Shown here: piece by piece, positions 34,228 to 43,188 of the stretch
Layout of the letters: each line of letters opens with the position of its first letter
How positions within the stretch are numbered: position 1 is the stretch's first letter
Assembly (NCBI GenBank): GCA_963819635.1
Contig: CAWFWX010000005.1
Location: 806,001-870,000, forward strand
Direction of reading: 5' to 3'
DNA length: 64,000 bases
From: JACVRW01 sp963819635
GTDB taxonomy: Bacteria > Actinomycetota > Thermoleophilia > Solirubrobacterales > Thermoleophilaceae
Notes under the pieces: generated by a model
Databases searched by the model: none
Told to the model about the DNA's origin: nothing
What the model saw: the letters and a program-made list of their open reading frames with translations, nothing else
Made by a program: the position numbers and the translations under genes

Positions 34228-36370
34228 TTAAGGGGTGGATTCCGAGGGGTTCCTTGACTTAGTCCCGTATAGCGCGACTAAGTCCAGGAACCCCCTGCAG
34301 GGCCGAGCCCGACACCCGTCACCGCTGTCGTTCGTGAGCAGCAGCTCCACGCGATTCCTTCCCCTCCGGAAGCGGTCTTCCGGGATCAGCAGGGAGAACT
34401 GCTCGCCCTGGGTCCCCTCGAGGGTGAAGGTGCGGCCGGTCGCCGCGATCCGGCCATTGAGTGCGACGGCGATCACACGTCCGCCACCCGGCACGCCGCC
34501 CTGGATCCGGCCGACGAGATGCCCCGGGACGATGCCGCTGGCGGGCCGGACGTGCCGGTAGCCGGCGGCGCCCGGGATCACCGCTCGCTCCGCGCGGGCA
34601 GGCAGGACGGGGAGCTCGTCCATCCGCCTCCCGATCAGATCGCTCGCCGGCCCGACGCGGTCGAGCCGGGGGAACAGCCTCAGCTTGCGCGCCAGCGCGG
34701 CGCGCTTCTCGCTCTCATAGCTCGGCGTGTCCACGAGGTAGGTGTGACGGAACTTCTTCGAGATGATGCGGCGCCGTCGCTGCGCGGGCGCGGTCTGCCT
34801 GCGCGCGGAGCGCCCGTCGATTTGCCAGGGAATCCGCGCGCCGATCGCGTCCACCAGCGTGGGCAGGACGTCGACCGTGCGGAGCGGCTGGTCGCTGATG
34901 CGGCCGCGCCGCTGGCCGGGCAGCTTCAGGAAGAAGGGCACCGGGGCGATGTCCTGCACGTTCGCCGCGCGCACCAGGCGGTGGTCGTGGCCGAGCCGGA
35001 AGCTCATCCCGTGATCCGCCACCACCGCGATGACGGCGCGGTCGTAGAGGTCGATCTCGTGCAGCCGGTCGAGCAGCCTTCCAAGCAGGCGGTCCGTGGC
35101 CATGAGCTGGAGGAGGTGGCGCTGGTAGCTCTGCTTCACGAGGAACGGGATGCTGTAGCCCGGGCGGCTGTCGAGCCCGGGGAGAGCCTCCATCGGCGAG
35201 TTCCGGTAGCGCCTGCCCGACGGCAGGTAGCGGAACGGCACGTGCGGGAGCAGGATGTGGATGAAGTGGAGGCGCGGCTGCGAGCCGCCCTCGATGTCGG
35301 CCACGAAGCGCTCGAAGCGCCGCGCGCGGCCGCCGGCGAGATTCGTGTGCAGGCGGACGAAGCGGTGCCGCTTGCTCTCGCGGCGCACCTGTCGCGTCGC
35401 GGCGACCGCCGCGCTCGGGTCGGCCAGCGCCTCGAAGCGGCGCCAGGTGCTGAGCAACCGCGGGCAAGTCGTCCTCCAGGTGGTCGGGCACCACCTCGTG
35501 GGCGTACACGAGCCCGGCGTCGTGCCACAGCGATCGCAGGCCGTCATCCGCGTCGGGGGCGCACAGGCGCGGCGCGCACAACGCGGTCGCGTCCTCTCGC
35601 ACGTGCAGCTCGTAGCGACCGGCGAGCAGGCTGAAGAGGTTCTGCGGGTGGTCCGCGGCTACGGGCAGGCGCTCCTGCCGCGGCAGGCGCCCGTCGAGGA
35701 TCGCCGGCACTGCGTAGGGCGTGTCCTGGTCGACCGATGCGGTGTTGCGATACCAGGTCGAGTGCGCGGCCAGGCGCGCGAAGTTCGGGTAGCGGCGCGC
35801 GTCGATGCGCTCGCCGGCGTCCATGAGCGAGTGCACGGGCAGTTCGTCGAACACGACCATCACGATCGGCGCGCTCGCGTGCGTGCCGGCGGCTTTGGCG
35901 TCGCCGCTCTCGCCCAGCACGAGCGGCGAGACGTCCGAGAGCAGCAGGAAGACCGCGGCGAACACGAGCGGCGCGGGCGCGAGGATCGCGAGCAGCGAGC
36001 GCGCAGCGGTCGCCCGCGCGTACAGCGCGGCGGCCGCGACGCCGATGGCCGCGCCGGGCGCGATGCTGGAAAGCCAGGCGTCCCCGGGCAGCAGCTGCAG
36101 GACGATGGCGGTGGTCAGGATCGCGACGTAGACGAGCTGGAGCGCCCAGGCGAGCCCGTGGCTGACCAGGCTCGCGAGCCACTCCAGGCCCACCAGCAGA
36201 AGCGGCGGCAGCAGCGCAAGGCCGAGCGCGAACAGCACGATGTCCCGCGTCGACGAGCCTCGGATCGCGAAGAACTCCGGGTGGTCCCCCAGGAGGTCGA
36301 ACAGCGGCGCGGCTGCCGCAAGACCCCAGAGCGCCGCGACATGCGCCGCGCGCCCAGCAAGCTCCCTCAC
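34228..36370 (-). CDS. membrane-anchored sulfatase/phosphoglycerol transferase-like protein (one frameshift)
   Basis: An alkaline-phosphatase-superfamily protein, about 713 residues after repair. The N-terminus has about five membrane helices. The extracellular catalytic domain starts IVMVVFDELP near residue 170, giving the first metal Asp-Glu. The nucleophile candidate is Thr in DQDTPYAVPAILDG near 225, as in LtaS-type enzymes, not the Cys/Ser of true sulfatases. The later metal motif is VVADHGMSF. One extra base near 35463 breaks the frame; LEDDLPRLLSTW is the repaired junction. The last about 15 residues are encoded inside a long hairpin element. A role in modifying envelope polymers is inferred. 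Confidence 0.78.
34246..34294. repeat. long palindromic hairpin element, GACTTA core (copy 1)
   Basis: Left arm GGGGTTCCT + T + GACTTAGTC pairs with GACTAAGTC + C + AGGAACCCC: 18 of 19 bp with one mismatch and an 11-base loop. It lies across the 3' end of the membrane hydrolase gene, ending 18 bp before its stop. The architecture resembles the hairpin at 48901-48952. It may be a small palindromic repeat that moved in and now supplies the C-terminal codons, or a terminator-like structure. Confidence 0.6.
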
Positions 36371-36382
36371 CGTGCCGCCAAC

Positions 36383-36775
36383 CTAGACGCCCAGATCCCG
36401 GAGGGCCAGCTCCGGATCGCGGTACAGCTGATTCCGGAACAGCCGATCGTCCTTCATCGTCCAAATGTGAGCGGTGCGCTCCGCGAGGGCCAGGCCGCTG
36501 CCGTGGCCGCGCGCGTGCATCGTCATGACGATCGCGACGCGGCCGTCCGGGCCCTCGACGGCCCGCTCGACCTCCACCCGCCAGTGGTCCCATGCCGATT
36601 CGATGTCGGCGAAGTACTCGCGGATGCCGTGATGCCCGAGGTACGTCCGGCCGCCGATGCCGAGCATGGACTCGAACTCGATCGCCGGATGGCACACCTC
36701 CAGAGCCGCGTCGCGATCGCCGGTCGTGATCGCGTGCGCGAACCCGGTCGCGGCTGCCTCGCCGGCGGTTGCCAT
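36383..36775 (-). CDS. SnoaL/NTF2-like protein
   Basis: A 130-residue protein with the SnoaL/NTF2-like layout: a helical start (AATGFAHAITTGDRDAALEVCHPAIEFES), the loop RTYLGHHGIREYF and final beta strands (AHIWTMKDDRLFRNQLYRDPELAL). These proteins act as small-molecule isomerases, hydrolases or binding modules; no catalytic residue set identifies this one. The ATG at 36775 gives the standard length. Divergent from the GST gene. Confidence 0.8.
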   Translation of the reverse strand: MATAGEAAATGFAHAITTGDRDAALEVCHPAIEFESMLGIGGRTYLGHHGIREYFADIESAWDHWRVEVERAVEGPDGRVAIVMTMHARGHGSGLALAERTAHIWTMKDDRLFRNQLYRDPELALRDLGV

Positions 36776-36817
36776 CGGCGGCGATCTTCGCAGGCGTCGA
36801 TGCGTCATCCTGCGCTC

Positions 36818-37504
36818 ATGGCTGACAACACGCTGAGCGTCCTGATGCCGAGCGTCAACAACCTCACCGTGCGCGTCTTCGTGCGCGCCGCCGGGCTGGA
36901 CTTCGAGGAGGTCGACGTCTGGGGCCAGACCCGGACGCCGGAGTTCCTCGCCAAGGATCCGGCGCACCTGACCCCGCTGCTCGAGGAGGAGGGGCTGCCG
37001 AGGGGCTCGCTCTGGGAGAGCTGCGCGATCATGCAGTACCTCTGCAACCGGCACGGACTGGACCGCTTCTACCCCACCGACCCGGGCGAGCGGGCGATGG
37101 TCGACAGCGCGATGTTCTACCTGATCGGCACGCTCTATCCGCTCGTGGCGCGGGCGACGTACCCCGCGCTCGGCTTCCCTCAGTACCCCGGCGAGGTGGC
37201 CACCTCGGAGGCGGACGACGCCATGAAGGCGAAGGCCCGTAAGGACGCGGAGGACGCCCTTGCAGAGCCACTCGACGCCTACCGCCAGTTCTTCCTCGAC
37301 GGCAGGACCTTCATCGGCGGCGACGCGCCCTCGATCGCCGACATCCGCCTCGCGGCGACGCTCGAGTTCCTGCGGGCGGTCGACTACGACCTCCCCGGCT
37401 GGGCGGAGGACTTCATGCGGGCGGTCGAGGAGGCGCTCGGGGACGCCTACTCGGAGCCCGCCGCCGACGTGCGCGGCTTCGTCGCGGGCGCGAAGTCGGG
37501 ATGA
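36818..37504 (+). CDS. glutathione S-transferase family protein
   Basis: A 228-residue GST-fold protein. The thioredoxin-like N-domain has LMPSVNNLTVRVFVRAAGLDFEEV, HLTPLLEEEG (cis-Pro region) and LWESCAIMQYLC, the Glu-Ser pair that contacts the gamma-glutamyl group. The helical C-domain includes GDAPSIADIRLAATLEF. Actinobacteria usually lack glutathione, so another thiol or none may be used. The ATG at 36818 is preferred over one 18 bp upstream. Its stop overlaps the start of the isochorismatase-like gene (ATGA). Confidence 0.85.
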   Translation: MADNTLSVLMPSVNNLTVRVFVRAAGLDFEEVDVWGQTRTPEFLAKDPAHLTPLLEEEGLPRGSLWESCAIMQYLCNRHGLDRFYPTDPGERAMVDSAMFYLIGTLYPLVARATYPALGFPQYPGEVATSEADDAMKAKARKDAEDALAEPLDAYRQFFLDGRTFIGGDAPSIADIRLAATLEFLRAVDYDLPGWAEDFMRAVEEALGDAYSEPAADVRGFVAGAKSG

Positions 37505-38058
37505 ACGACCGCTTCGCCCTCGTGGTCGTTGACGTCCAACAGGGCTTCGACGATCCCGTTTGGGGGGCGCGAAACAACCCCGCCTGCGAGGAGAACATCG
37601 CGACGCTGATCGAGGCCTGGCGTGCCAGGGGGCAGCCGATCGTGTACGTGAGGCACGACTCGTCCGAGCCCGAGTCGCCATTCACGCCTGGCCAGCGGGG
37701 GAACGAGTTTCAGGAGATCCTCTCGGGCGAGCCCGACCTGCTGGTCGTGAAGAGCGTGAACTCGGCGTTCCACGGCGACCCCGACCTCGCCACGTGGCTG
37801 CGCGCCGAGGCGATCGACCGCATCGCCGTCTGCGGGATTCAGACCAATATGTGCTGCGAGACCACGGCGCGCGTCGCGGCCAACCTGGACTTCGACATGA
37901 CCTTCGTGCTCGACGCGACCCATACCTTCGATCTGCCGGCGCACGACGGCGACGGCGCGATCAGCGCGGACGAGTTGTCGCGGGTCACGGCGAGCAATCT
38001 CGACCCGGAGTTCGGCCTGGTCGTGGACACGCGCGAGGCCGTGGCGAGCCTGGGCTAG
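37501..38058 (+). CDS. isochorismatase-family cysteine hydrolase
   Basis: A 185-residue protein of the isochorismatase fold. The catalytic triad is visible: Asp in VVVDVQQGF, Lys in LLVVKSVNSAF, and the nucleophile Cys in GIQTNMCCETTARVA. Members hydrolyse amides such as nicotinamide, N-carbamoyl compounds or isochorismate. Translational coupling to the GST suggests a shared detoxification step (inference). Its stop and that of the convergent next gene overlap as CTAG (38055-38058). Confidence 0.88.
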   Translation: MNDRFALVVVDVQQGFDDPVWGARNNPACEENIATLIEAWRARGQPIVYVRHDSSEPESPFTPGQRGNEFQEILSGEPDLLVVKSVNSAFHGDPDLATWLRAEAIDRIAVCGIQTNMCCETTARVAANLDFDMTFVLDATHTFDLPAHDGDGAISADELSRVTASNLDPEFGLVVDTREAVASLG

Positions 38059-38541
38059 GCGGGCGACCTGGAGCGCTCGAACGCCTCGACGATGCCCTTG
38101 GCGTTCGCTCCGGCGCCGACCTCGAGCACGAACGGCGTGCCGCGGACCGTCACGGTGACCGTCTTGCCGACGCCGAGCCGCTTCGTCTCGATGGAGTCGA
38201 CCTCGTTCAACGGGGCCGCGCTCACGAGCTCCTTGACGTCGCCGCCCATGCCCATCCCGATCAGGGAGCTGACCTCGAAGCACAGGAGGCGGCGGTCGGT
38301 GATCGCGAGCGCCATCGGGTTGGCGAGCTCGAAGCCCGAATCCTCCGCCGCGTCGATGTTCTTCTGCTGCTTCTTGCCGCCGATGGTCCCGCCCACGAGT
38401 GCCCGCCAGGGCGCCACCGCCCGCCGAGGCGCTCGCCTGCGTCCATCCGCGCGGGCGCGCGTGCATTCCGGCGAGGACCTCCTCGCCGGGCTCGAGGAAG
38501 GGGGCTGCGCCGTCCTTGATCTTCGTTTCGGCTCGGGCCAT
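38055..38541 (-). CDS. hypothetical PH-like domain protein (one frameshift)
   Basis: About 161 residues after repair. The N-terminus reads MARAETKIKDGAAPFLEPGEEVLAG, followed after the break by GGKKQQKNIDAAEDSGFELA, MALAITDRRLLCFEVS and VTVTVRGTPFVLEVGAGANAKG. The opening (LEPGEEVLA) and the 'ITDRRLL' strand resemble bacterial PH-like (DUF) proteins. One extra base near 38421, in a run of Gs, shifts the frame; without it the protein is continuous. No membrane segment is evident. Function unknown. Confidence 0.65.
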
Positions 38542-38672
38542 GAGCTCTCCTTCGTAGGTGAGTCCGCCGATCCTATGACCCTCCACGGGCGATTGAGCCA
38601 GCCCCAAACGCGGTAGGTGCATTCGTCCAGCCGGTATACAGAGGCGCCCCCGCGAAGCCGACGAAGCTCCTC

Positions 38673-40521
38673 ATGGGCAGCACTGTCCAGTTCGACGAGG
38701 TCCTGCGTCGCGGCTCCGGCGGCCTGCGCCGGCACGCCGCTGCGCCTGTGCCTGGCCCGGGACTCCGCATACTGTTCCTCGTCACCGCCCACAACAGCCT
38801 GAGCCAGCGGGCGCAGGTCGCGCTCACCGAGCTCGGGCACGAGGTGTCGGTGGCTGTGGTGGACTCCGGTCCGGCCATGGAGGCGGCCGTCGAGGTCCAT
38901 CGGCCCGAGCTGATCGTCTGCCCGTTCCTCACCAAGATCATCCCCGAGTCGGTGTGGTCGAAGCACCGCTGCCTGGTCGTTCACCCGGGGCCGGTCGGCG
39001 ACCGCGGCGGCTCGTCGCTCGACTGGGCCATCGAGCTCGGCATGGGCCAGTGGGGCGTCACGGTGCTGGAGGCCACCGGTGAGGTCGACGGCGGCGACAT
39101 CTGGGCCACCCGGAAGTTCGCCACGCGACCCATAGGCAAGAGCAGCCTGTACCGCCACGAGGTGCGCCGCGGCGCCGTCGAGGCGGTGGTGGAAGCCGTC
39201 TCAGGGGTGAGCGACGCGGACTTCTCGCCCACGCCGCTCGACTACGACGACCCCAACGTGACCGGGCGCCCGCTGCCGATGCTGAGCCAGGCGGAGCGCA
39301 CGCTCGACTGGTCCTCGGACGCGAGCTCGACGGTTCTGCGCAGGGTTCGCGCGGCCGAGGGCAGCCCCGGCGTGCTCGACCGGATCGGCGACGTGGAGTT
39401 CCATCTGTTCGGCGCGCATGCCGAGCGGAGCCTCCGCGGCACGCCGGGCGCGATCATCGCCCAGCGCGACGGCGCGATCTGCAGGGCGACCGTCGACGGC
39501 GCGGTGTGGCTCACGCACCTGAAGCGGCGCGACGAGGGCACGCAGCGCTTCTTCAAGCTGCCGGCCACGCGAGCGCTCGCGCTGGCGGGCCGGGAGATCG
39601 ACGTGCCCGAGGTGCCGGCCCCGCTCCACGCCCCGATGGCGGACGGCGAGACGCACCGCGAGATCGTCTACGAGGAGCACGCCGGCGTGGGCTATCTCCA
39701 CTTCGACTTCTACAACGGCGCGATGAGCACCGACCAGTGCCGCCGCCTGCGCGAGGCCTACGCCTACGCGCGTGCGCGCCGCAGCACGCGAGCGATCGTG
39801 CTCATGGGTGGGGCGGACTTCTGGTCGAACGGGATCCACCTCAACGTCATCGAGGCGGCCGAGAACCCGGCCGAGGAGTCCTGGTACAACCTGCACGCGA
39901 TCGACGACGTGGTGCGCGACATCGTCGAGACCGACTCGCACCTGGTGATCTCCGCGCTCTCGGGCGATGCCGCGGCGGGCGGCGTGCCCGATGGCGCTCG
40001 CGGCCGACCACGTGGTCGCGCGCGAGGACGCGGTGCTGAACCCGTACTACCGGCACATGGGCGGGCTCTACGGCTCCGAGTACTGGACCTATCTGCTCCC
40101 GCGCAGGATCGGCCACGAGCTGACCGCCGAGATCACGGAGACCTTCCAGCCGGTGGGAACCCGGCGCGCGGTCGAGATCGGTCTGATCGACGCGGCCTTC
40201 GGTGAGAGCGTGGCCAGCTTCCGCGCCCAGCTGCGCGGCCTCGCCGAGCGTCTCGCGCGCCACCCGGACGCCGCTCACTGGCTCGACGAGAAGCGCCGCC
40301 AGCGCACGCGCGACGAGCAGCTGAAGCCGCTCAGCACCTACCGCACGGAGGAGCTGGCGCGCTGCCACGAGAACTTCTTCGGGTCCGACAAGAGCTACCA
40401 CGAGGCGCGTCGCCGCTTCGTGTACAAGCTCGGCCCGCCGTGCGCCGTCGGCGAGCCGGTGTCGCGCCCGAGCGCGTCGCTGGTCGACCTGAGTCGCGAC
40501 GTGGGATCCGCGGTGGCCTAG
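38673..40521 (+). CDS. hypX: HypX/HoxX-like hydrogenase maturation protein (one frameshift)
   Basis: A two-domain protein, about 615 residues after repair. The N-terminal half is formyltransferase-like (RILFLVTAHNSLSQR, CLVVHPGPVGDRGGSSLDWAI). The C-terminal half is crotonase-like (LHFDFYNGAMSTDQC, IVLMGGADFWSNGIHLN). HypX makes the active-site CO of [NiFe]-hydrogenases in air from formyl-tetrahydrofolate. One extra G near 39990 breaks the crotonase half (GGVPMALAADHV is the repaired junction). No hydrogenase structural or hyp gene is in this window, so the partner enzyme must be elsewhere or the protein serves another use. Confidence 0.85.
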
Positions 40522-40525
40522 GGCG

Positions 40526-42452
40526 ATGAGCGTCGACCGAGGCACATGCGGAGGTTCTCGATCGGCTCCCCGCCGGGCTGCTGAGCGACGAGCCGTCCGG
40601 GCTCCGGCGCCACGCGTATGCCGTCTGGCGCTGGCTCCCCAAGGGCCAGCTGCTGCCCGAGCACATCTGGCGCAGGCGGCACGCCGCGATCGTGTGGCTC
40701 CTGTGGATCCACGTCCCGGCGCTGGTGGCCTTCGGCCTGTTCCAGGGCCAGACGCTTCCGCACATGCTCCAGGAGGGCGGCCTGGTCGCCGCCGCGGCCT
40801 GGTTCGCCGGCTCGGAGCGGTTCACGATGACGCAGCGCGTCGTCGCCGCGTCGTTCGGCCTGATCACCTGCTCGGCCATCCTGGTGCACCTCTGGACGGG
40901 CTACATCGAGGCCCATTTCCACTTCTTCGTCATGGTCGGCGTGCTCACGCTGTACCAGGCGTGGGTGCCGTTCCTCGTGGCGATTGGCTACGTGGTCCTC
41001 CATCACGGGATCGTCGGCATTCTCGCGCCGGCCAGCGTCTACAACCACCAGGGCGCCATCGAAAACCCGTGGAAGTGGGCGCTCATCCACGGCGGGTTCG
41101 TGCTCGCCGCGAGCGTGGCGCACATCGTGGCCTGGCGGACGAACGAGGATCAGCTCCTGCGCGACCCGCTCACCTCGCTGCCGAGCCGGCTCCTGTTCCT
41201 GAATCGTCTCAGCGCGGCGCTCGAGCGCCTGCAGCGCCGCCCCGGCCGTTACGTCGCCGTGCTGTTCCTCGACCTGGATCGCTTCAAGGTCATCAACGAC
41301 AGCCTCGGGCATCCCGCCGGCGACAAGCTGATCCTGGCCGTGGCGGACCGGCTGCGCCACTCGCTCAGACGCCAGGAGACGATCGCGCGCTTCGGCGGCG
41401 ACGAGTTCGCCATCCTCTGCGAGGACCTCGCGGACGAGCAGGACGCCGTCGCGGTCGCCGAGCGCGTGCTGAAGTCGTTCAGCCTGCCGTTCCACCTGCC
41501 TCACGGGGACGCCGTGTCGAGCGCGAGCATCGGAATCGCGATCGCCGCCGATCCGGACCAGGACGGCGAGGACCTGATCCGCGACGCCGACGCCGCGATG
41601 TACCGGGCGAAGCAGGCGGGCGGTGGCCGCCTGATGCTCTTCGACGACGTGACGCGCCAGCGCGCGCTCGACCGGCTGCACACGGAGAACGCCCTTCGCC
41701 AGGGACTCGAGCGCGAGGAGTTCCGCGTCTACTTCCAGCCCGAGGTCGACGTCGTGTCCGAGACCATCATCGGCGTCGAGGCGCTGGTCCGCTGGGAGCA
41801 CCCGGAGCGGGGGCTGCTTGGGCCAGCCGACTTCATCGCGCTGGCCGAGGAGACCGGTCTGATCGTCCCGATCGGGAACTGGGTCCTTCAGGAGGCGTGC
41901 CGCCATGCCGCCCGCTGGGAGCTGGAGCGCGACGAGCCGAAGCCGCTGACGGTCCGCGTGAACGTGTCGGGCCGCCAGCTCGCCGACAACAAGATCGTCG
42001 AGGCGGTCGCGCTCGCGCTCGCGGAGAGCAAGATCGATCCAGCCGGGCTCTGCCTTGAGGTCACGGAGAGCGTTCTGATCGAGGACCCCGAGGCGTCCAC
42101 GGTGACGCTCGCCGAGCTGAAGGCGCTGGGCGTGCAGATCGCGGTCGACGACTTCGGCACCGGCTACTCCTCGCTCGAGCACCTTCGCCGCTTCCCGATC
42201 GACTCCGTGAAGATCGACCGCTCGTTCGTCCGCGGCCTTCCGCACAGCTCGGAGGACGTGGCGATCGTGAGCGCGGTGATCGAGCTCGGCCACGCGCTCA
42301 ACCTGTCGGTCGTCGCCGAGGGCGTGGAGACGAGCGACCAGCTCGGAAACCTCCAGGCCGCCGGCTGCGACAGCGCCCAGGGCTTCCTGTTCAGCCGCCC
42401 CGAGCACCCGGACGTCGTCGACGAGCTCGTGATGGCCGCGAAGCGCCGCTAG
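40526..42452 (+). CDS. membrane GGDEF-EAL cyclic-di-GMP protein (probable frameshift at start)
   Basis: About 641 residues if the ATG at 40526 is the start and one extra C near 40537 is removed (MSVDEAHAEVL). Without the repair, the first usable in-frame start is near 40689, which would cut the N-terminus. Six hydrophobic helices (HFHFFVMVGVLTLYQAW, VAIGYVVLHHGIVGIL) form the sensor. The GGDEF domain has the intact active site RFGGDEFA near residue 295. The EAL domain has EALVRWEHP and DDFGTGYSSL, with catalytic Glu and Asp residues present. Both synthesis and breakdown of c-di-GMP look possible. It starts 4 bp after hypX. Confidence 0.88.
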
Positions 42453-43180
42453 GTCAGCGGAAGCTCTTCCTCCAGCGTCTTCAGCACATGATCCGCGCCC
42501 GCCTCGCGGAGCGCGTCCACGTCGAAGTGCCCGGTCGCCACGGCGATCGCCGTGCAGTCGACAGCGTGGGCGGCCTGGATGTCGAGCGGCGTGTCGCCGA
42601 CCACGTAGATGTCCGAGTTCGGCACGTCCTGGCCGAGCATCGCCTCGCCCCGCTCCACGGCCCAGCGCACGATTCCCGGGCGGTCCACGCCGGCGGTCGC
42701 GTACGCGCCGAACGTGAACCAGCGGTTCAGGTCCCCGCGCGCGAGCTTCACCGCCGCGGCGCCGTCGCCGTTGCCGGTGATGATGCCGAGGAGGTGTCCC
42801 GCGCGGCTGAGCTGCCGGAGCCGCTCGGGCACGCCGGGAAGCACCCGGTAGCCCTTGCTTTGGGCGACCGCCTCCGGCAGGTGCTCGAGCCTGCGCTGTA
42901 GGAGCTGCGCGAGCTCGCGCGCCGTGGGCTTGCGGTGCAACACGGCCTCGAACGTCTTCGCGCCCACGTCGGGATCGGTCATGCCGGCGTCGGTGAACTG
43001 GCCGATGTCGGCCGGGATCCCGTGCAGCTCGTCGAACGCCTGCTTCCACGCCTCGGCTCCGGCGCCGCCGGTCGAGACGAGCGTGCCGTCGATGTCGAAG
43101 AGCACGATGCGGGCGGGATCCTCGATCGTTCGAGAATAGACGCCGCGCGGCTCGCATCCGGCCCCGCTTACCTCCATCAT
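42449..43180 (-). CDS. HAD-superfamily phosphatase (phosphoglycolate phosphatase-like)
   Basis: A 243-residue HAD hydrolase. Motif I is VLFDIDGTLVSTGG (nucleophile and acid Asp), motif II is IITGN, and motif III/IV is VVGDTPLDIQAAHAV. The cap domain is helical (C1 type), as in phosphoglycolate and pyrophosphate phosphatases. The start is uncertain: ATGs at 43180 and 43177 give a 25-residue extension before the core, and a closer GTG is possible. Convergent with the GGDEF-EAL gene with a 4-bp overlap. Confidence 0.87.
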   Translation of the reverse strand: MMEVSGAGCEPRGVYSRTIEDPARIVLFDIDGTLVSTGGAGAEAWKQAFDELHGIPADIGQFTDAGMTDPDVGAKTFEAVLHRKPTARELAQLLQRRLEHLPEAVAQSKGYRVLPGVPERLRQLSRAGHLLGIITGNGDGAAAVKLARGDLNRWFTFGAYATAGVDRPGIVRWAVERGEAMLGQDVPNSDIYVVGDTPLDIQAAHAVDCTAIAVATGHFDVDALREAGADHVLKTLEEELPLT

Positions 43181-43188
43181 TGGGCGCG

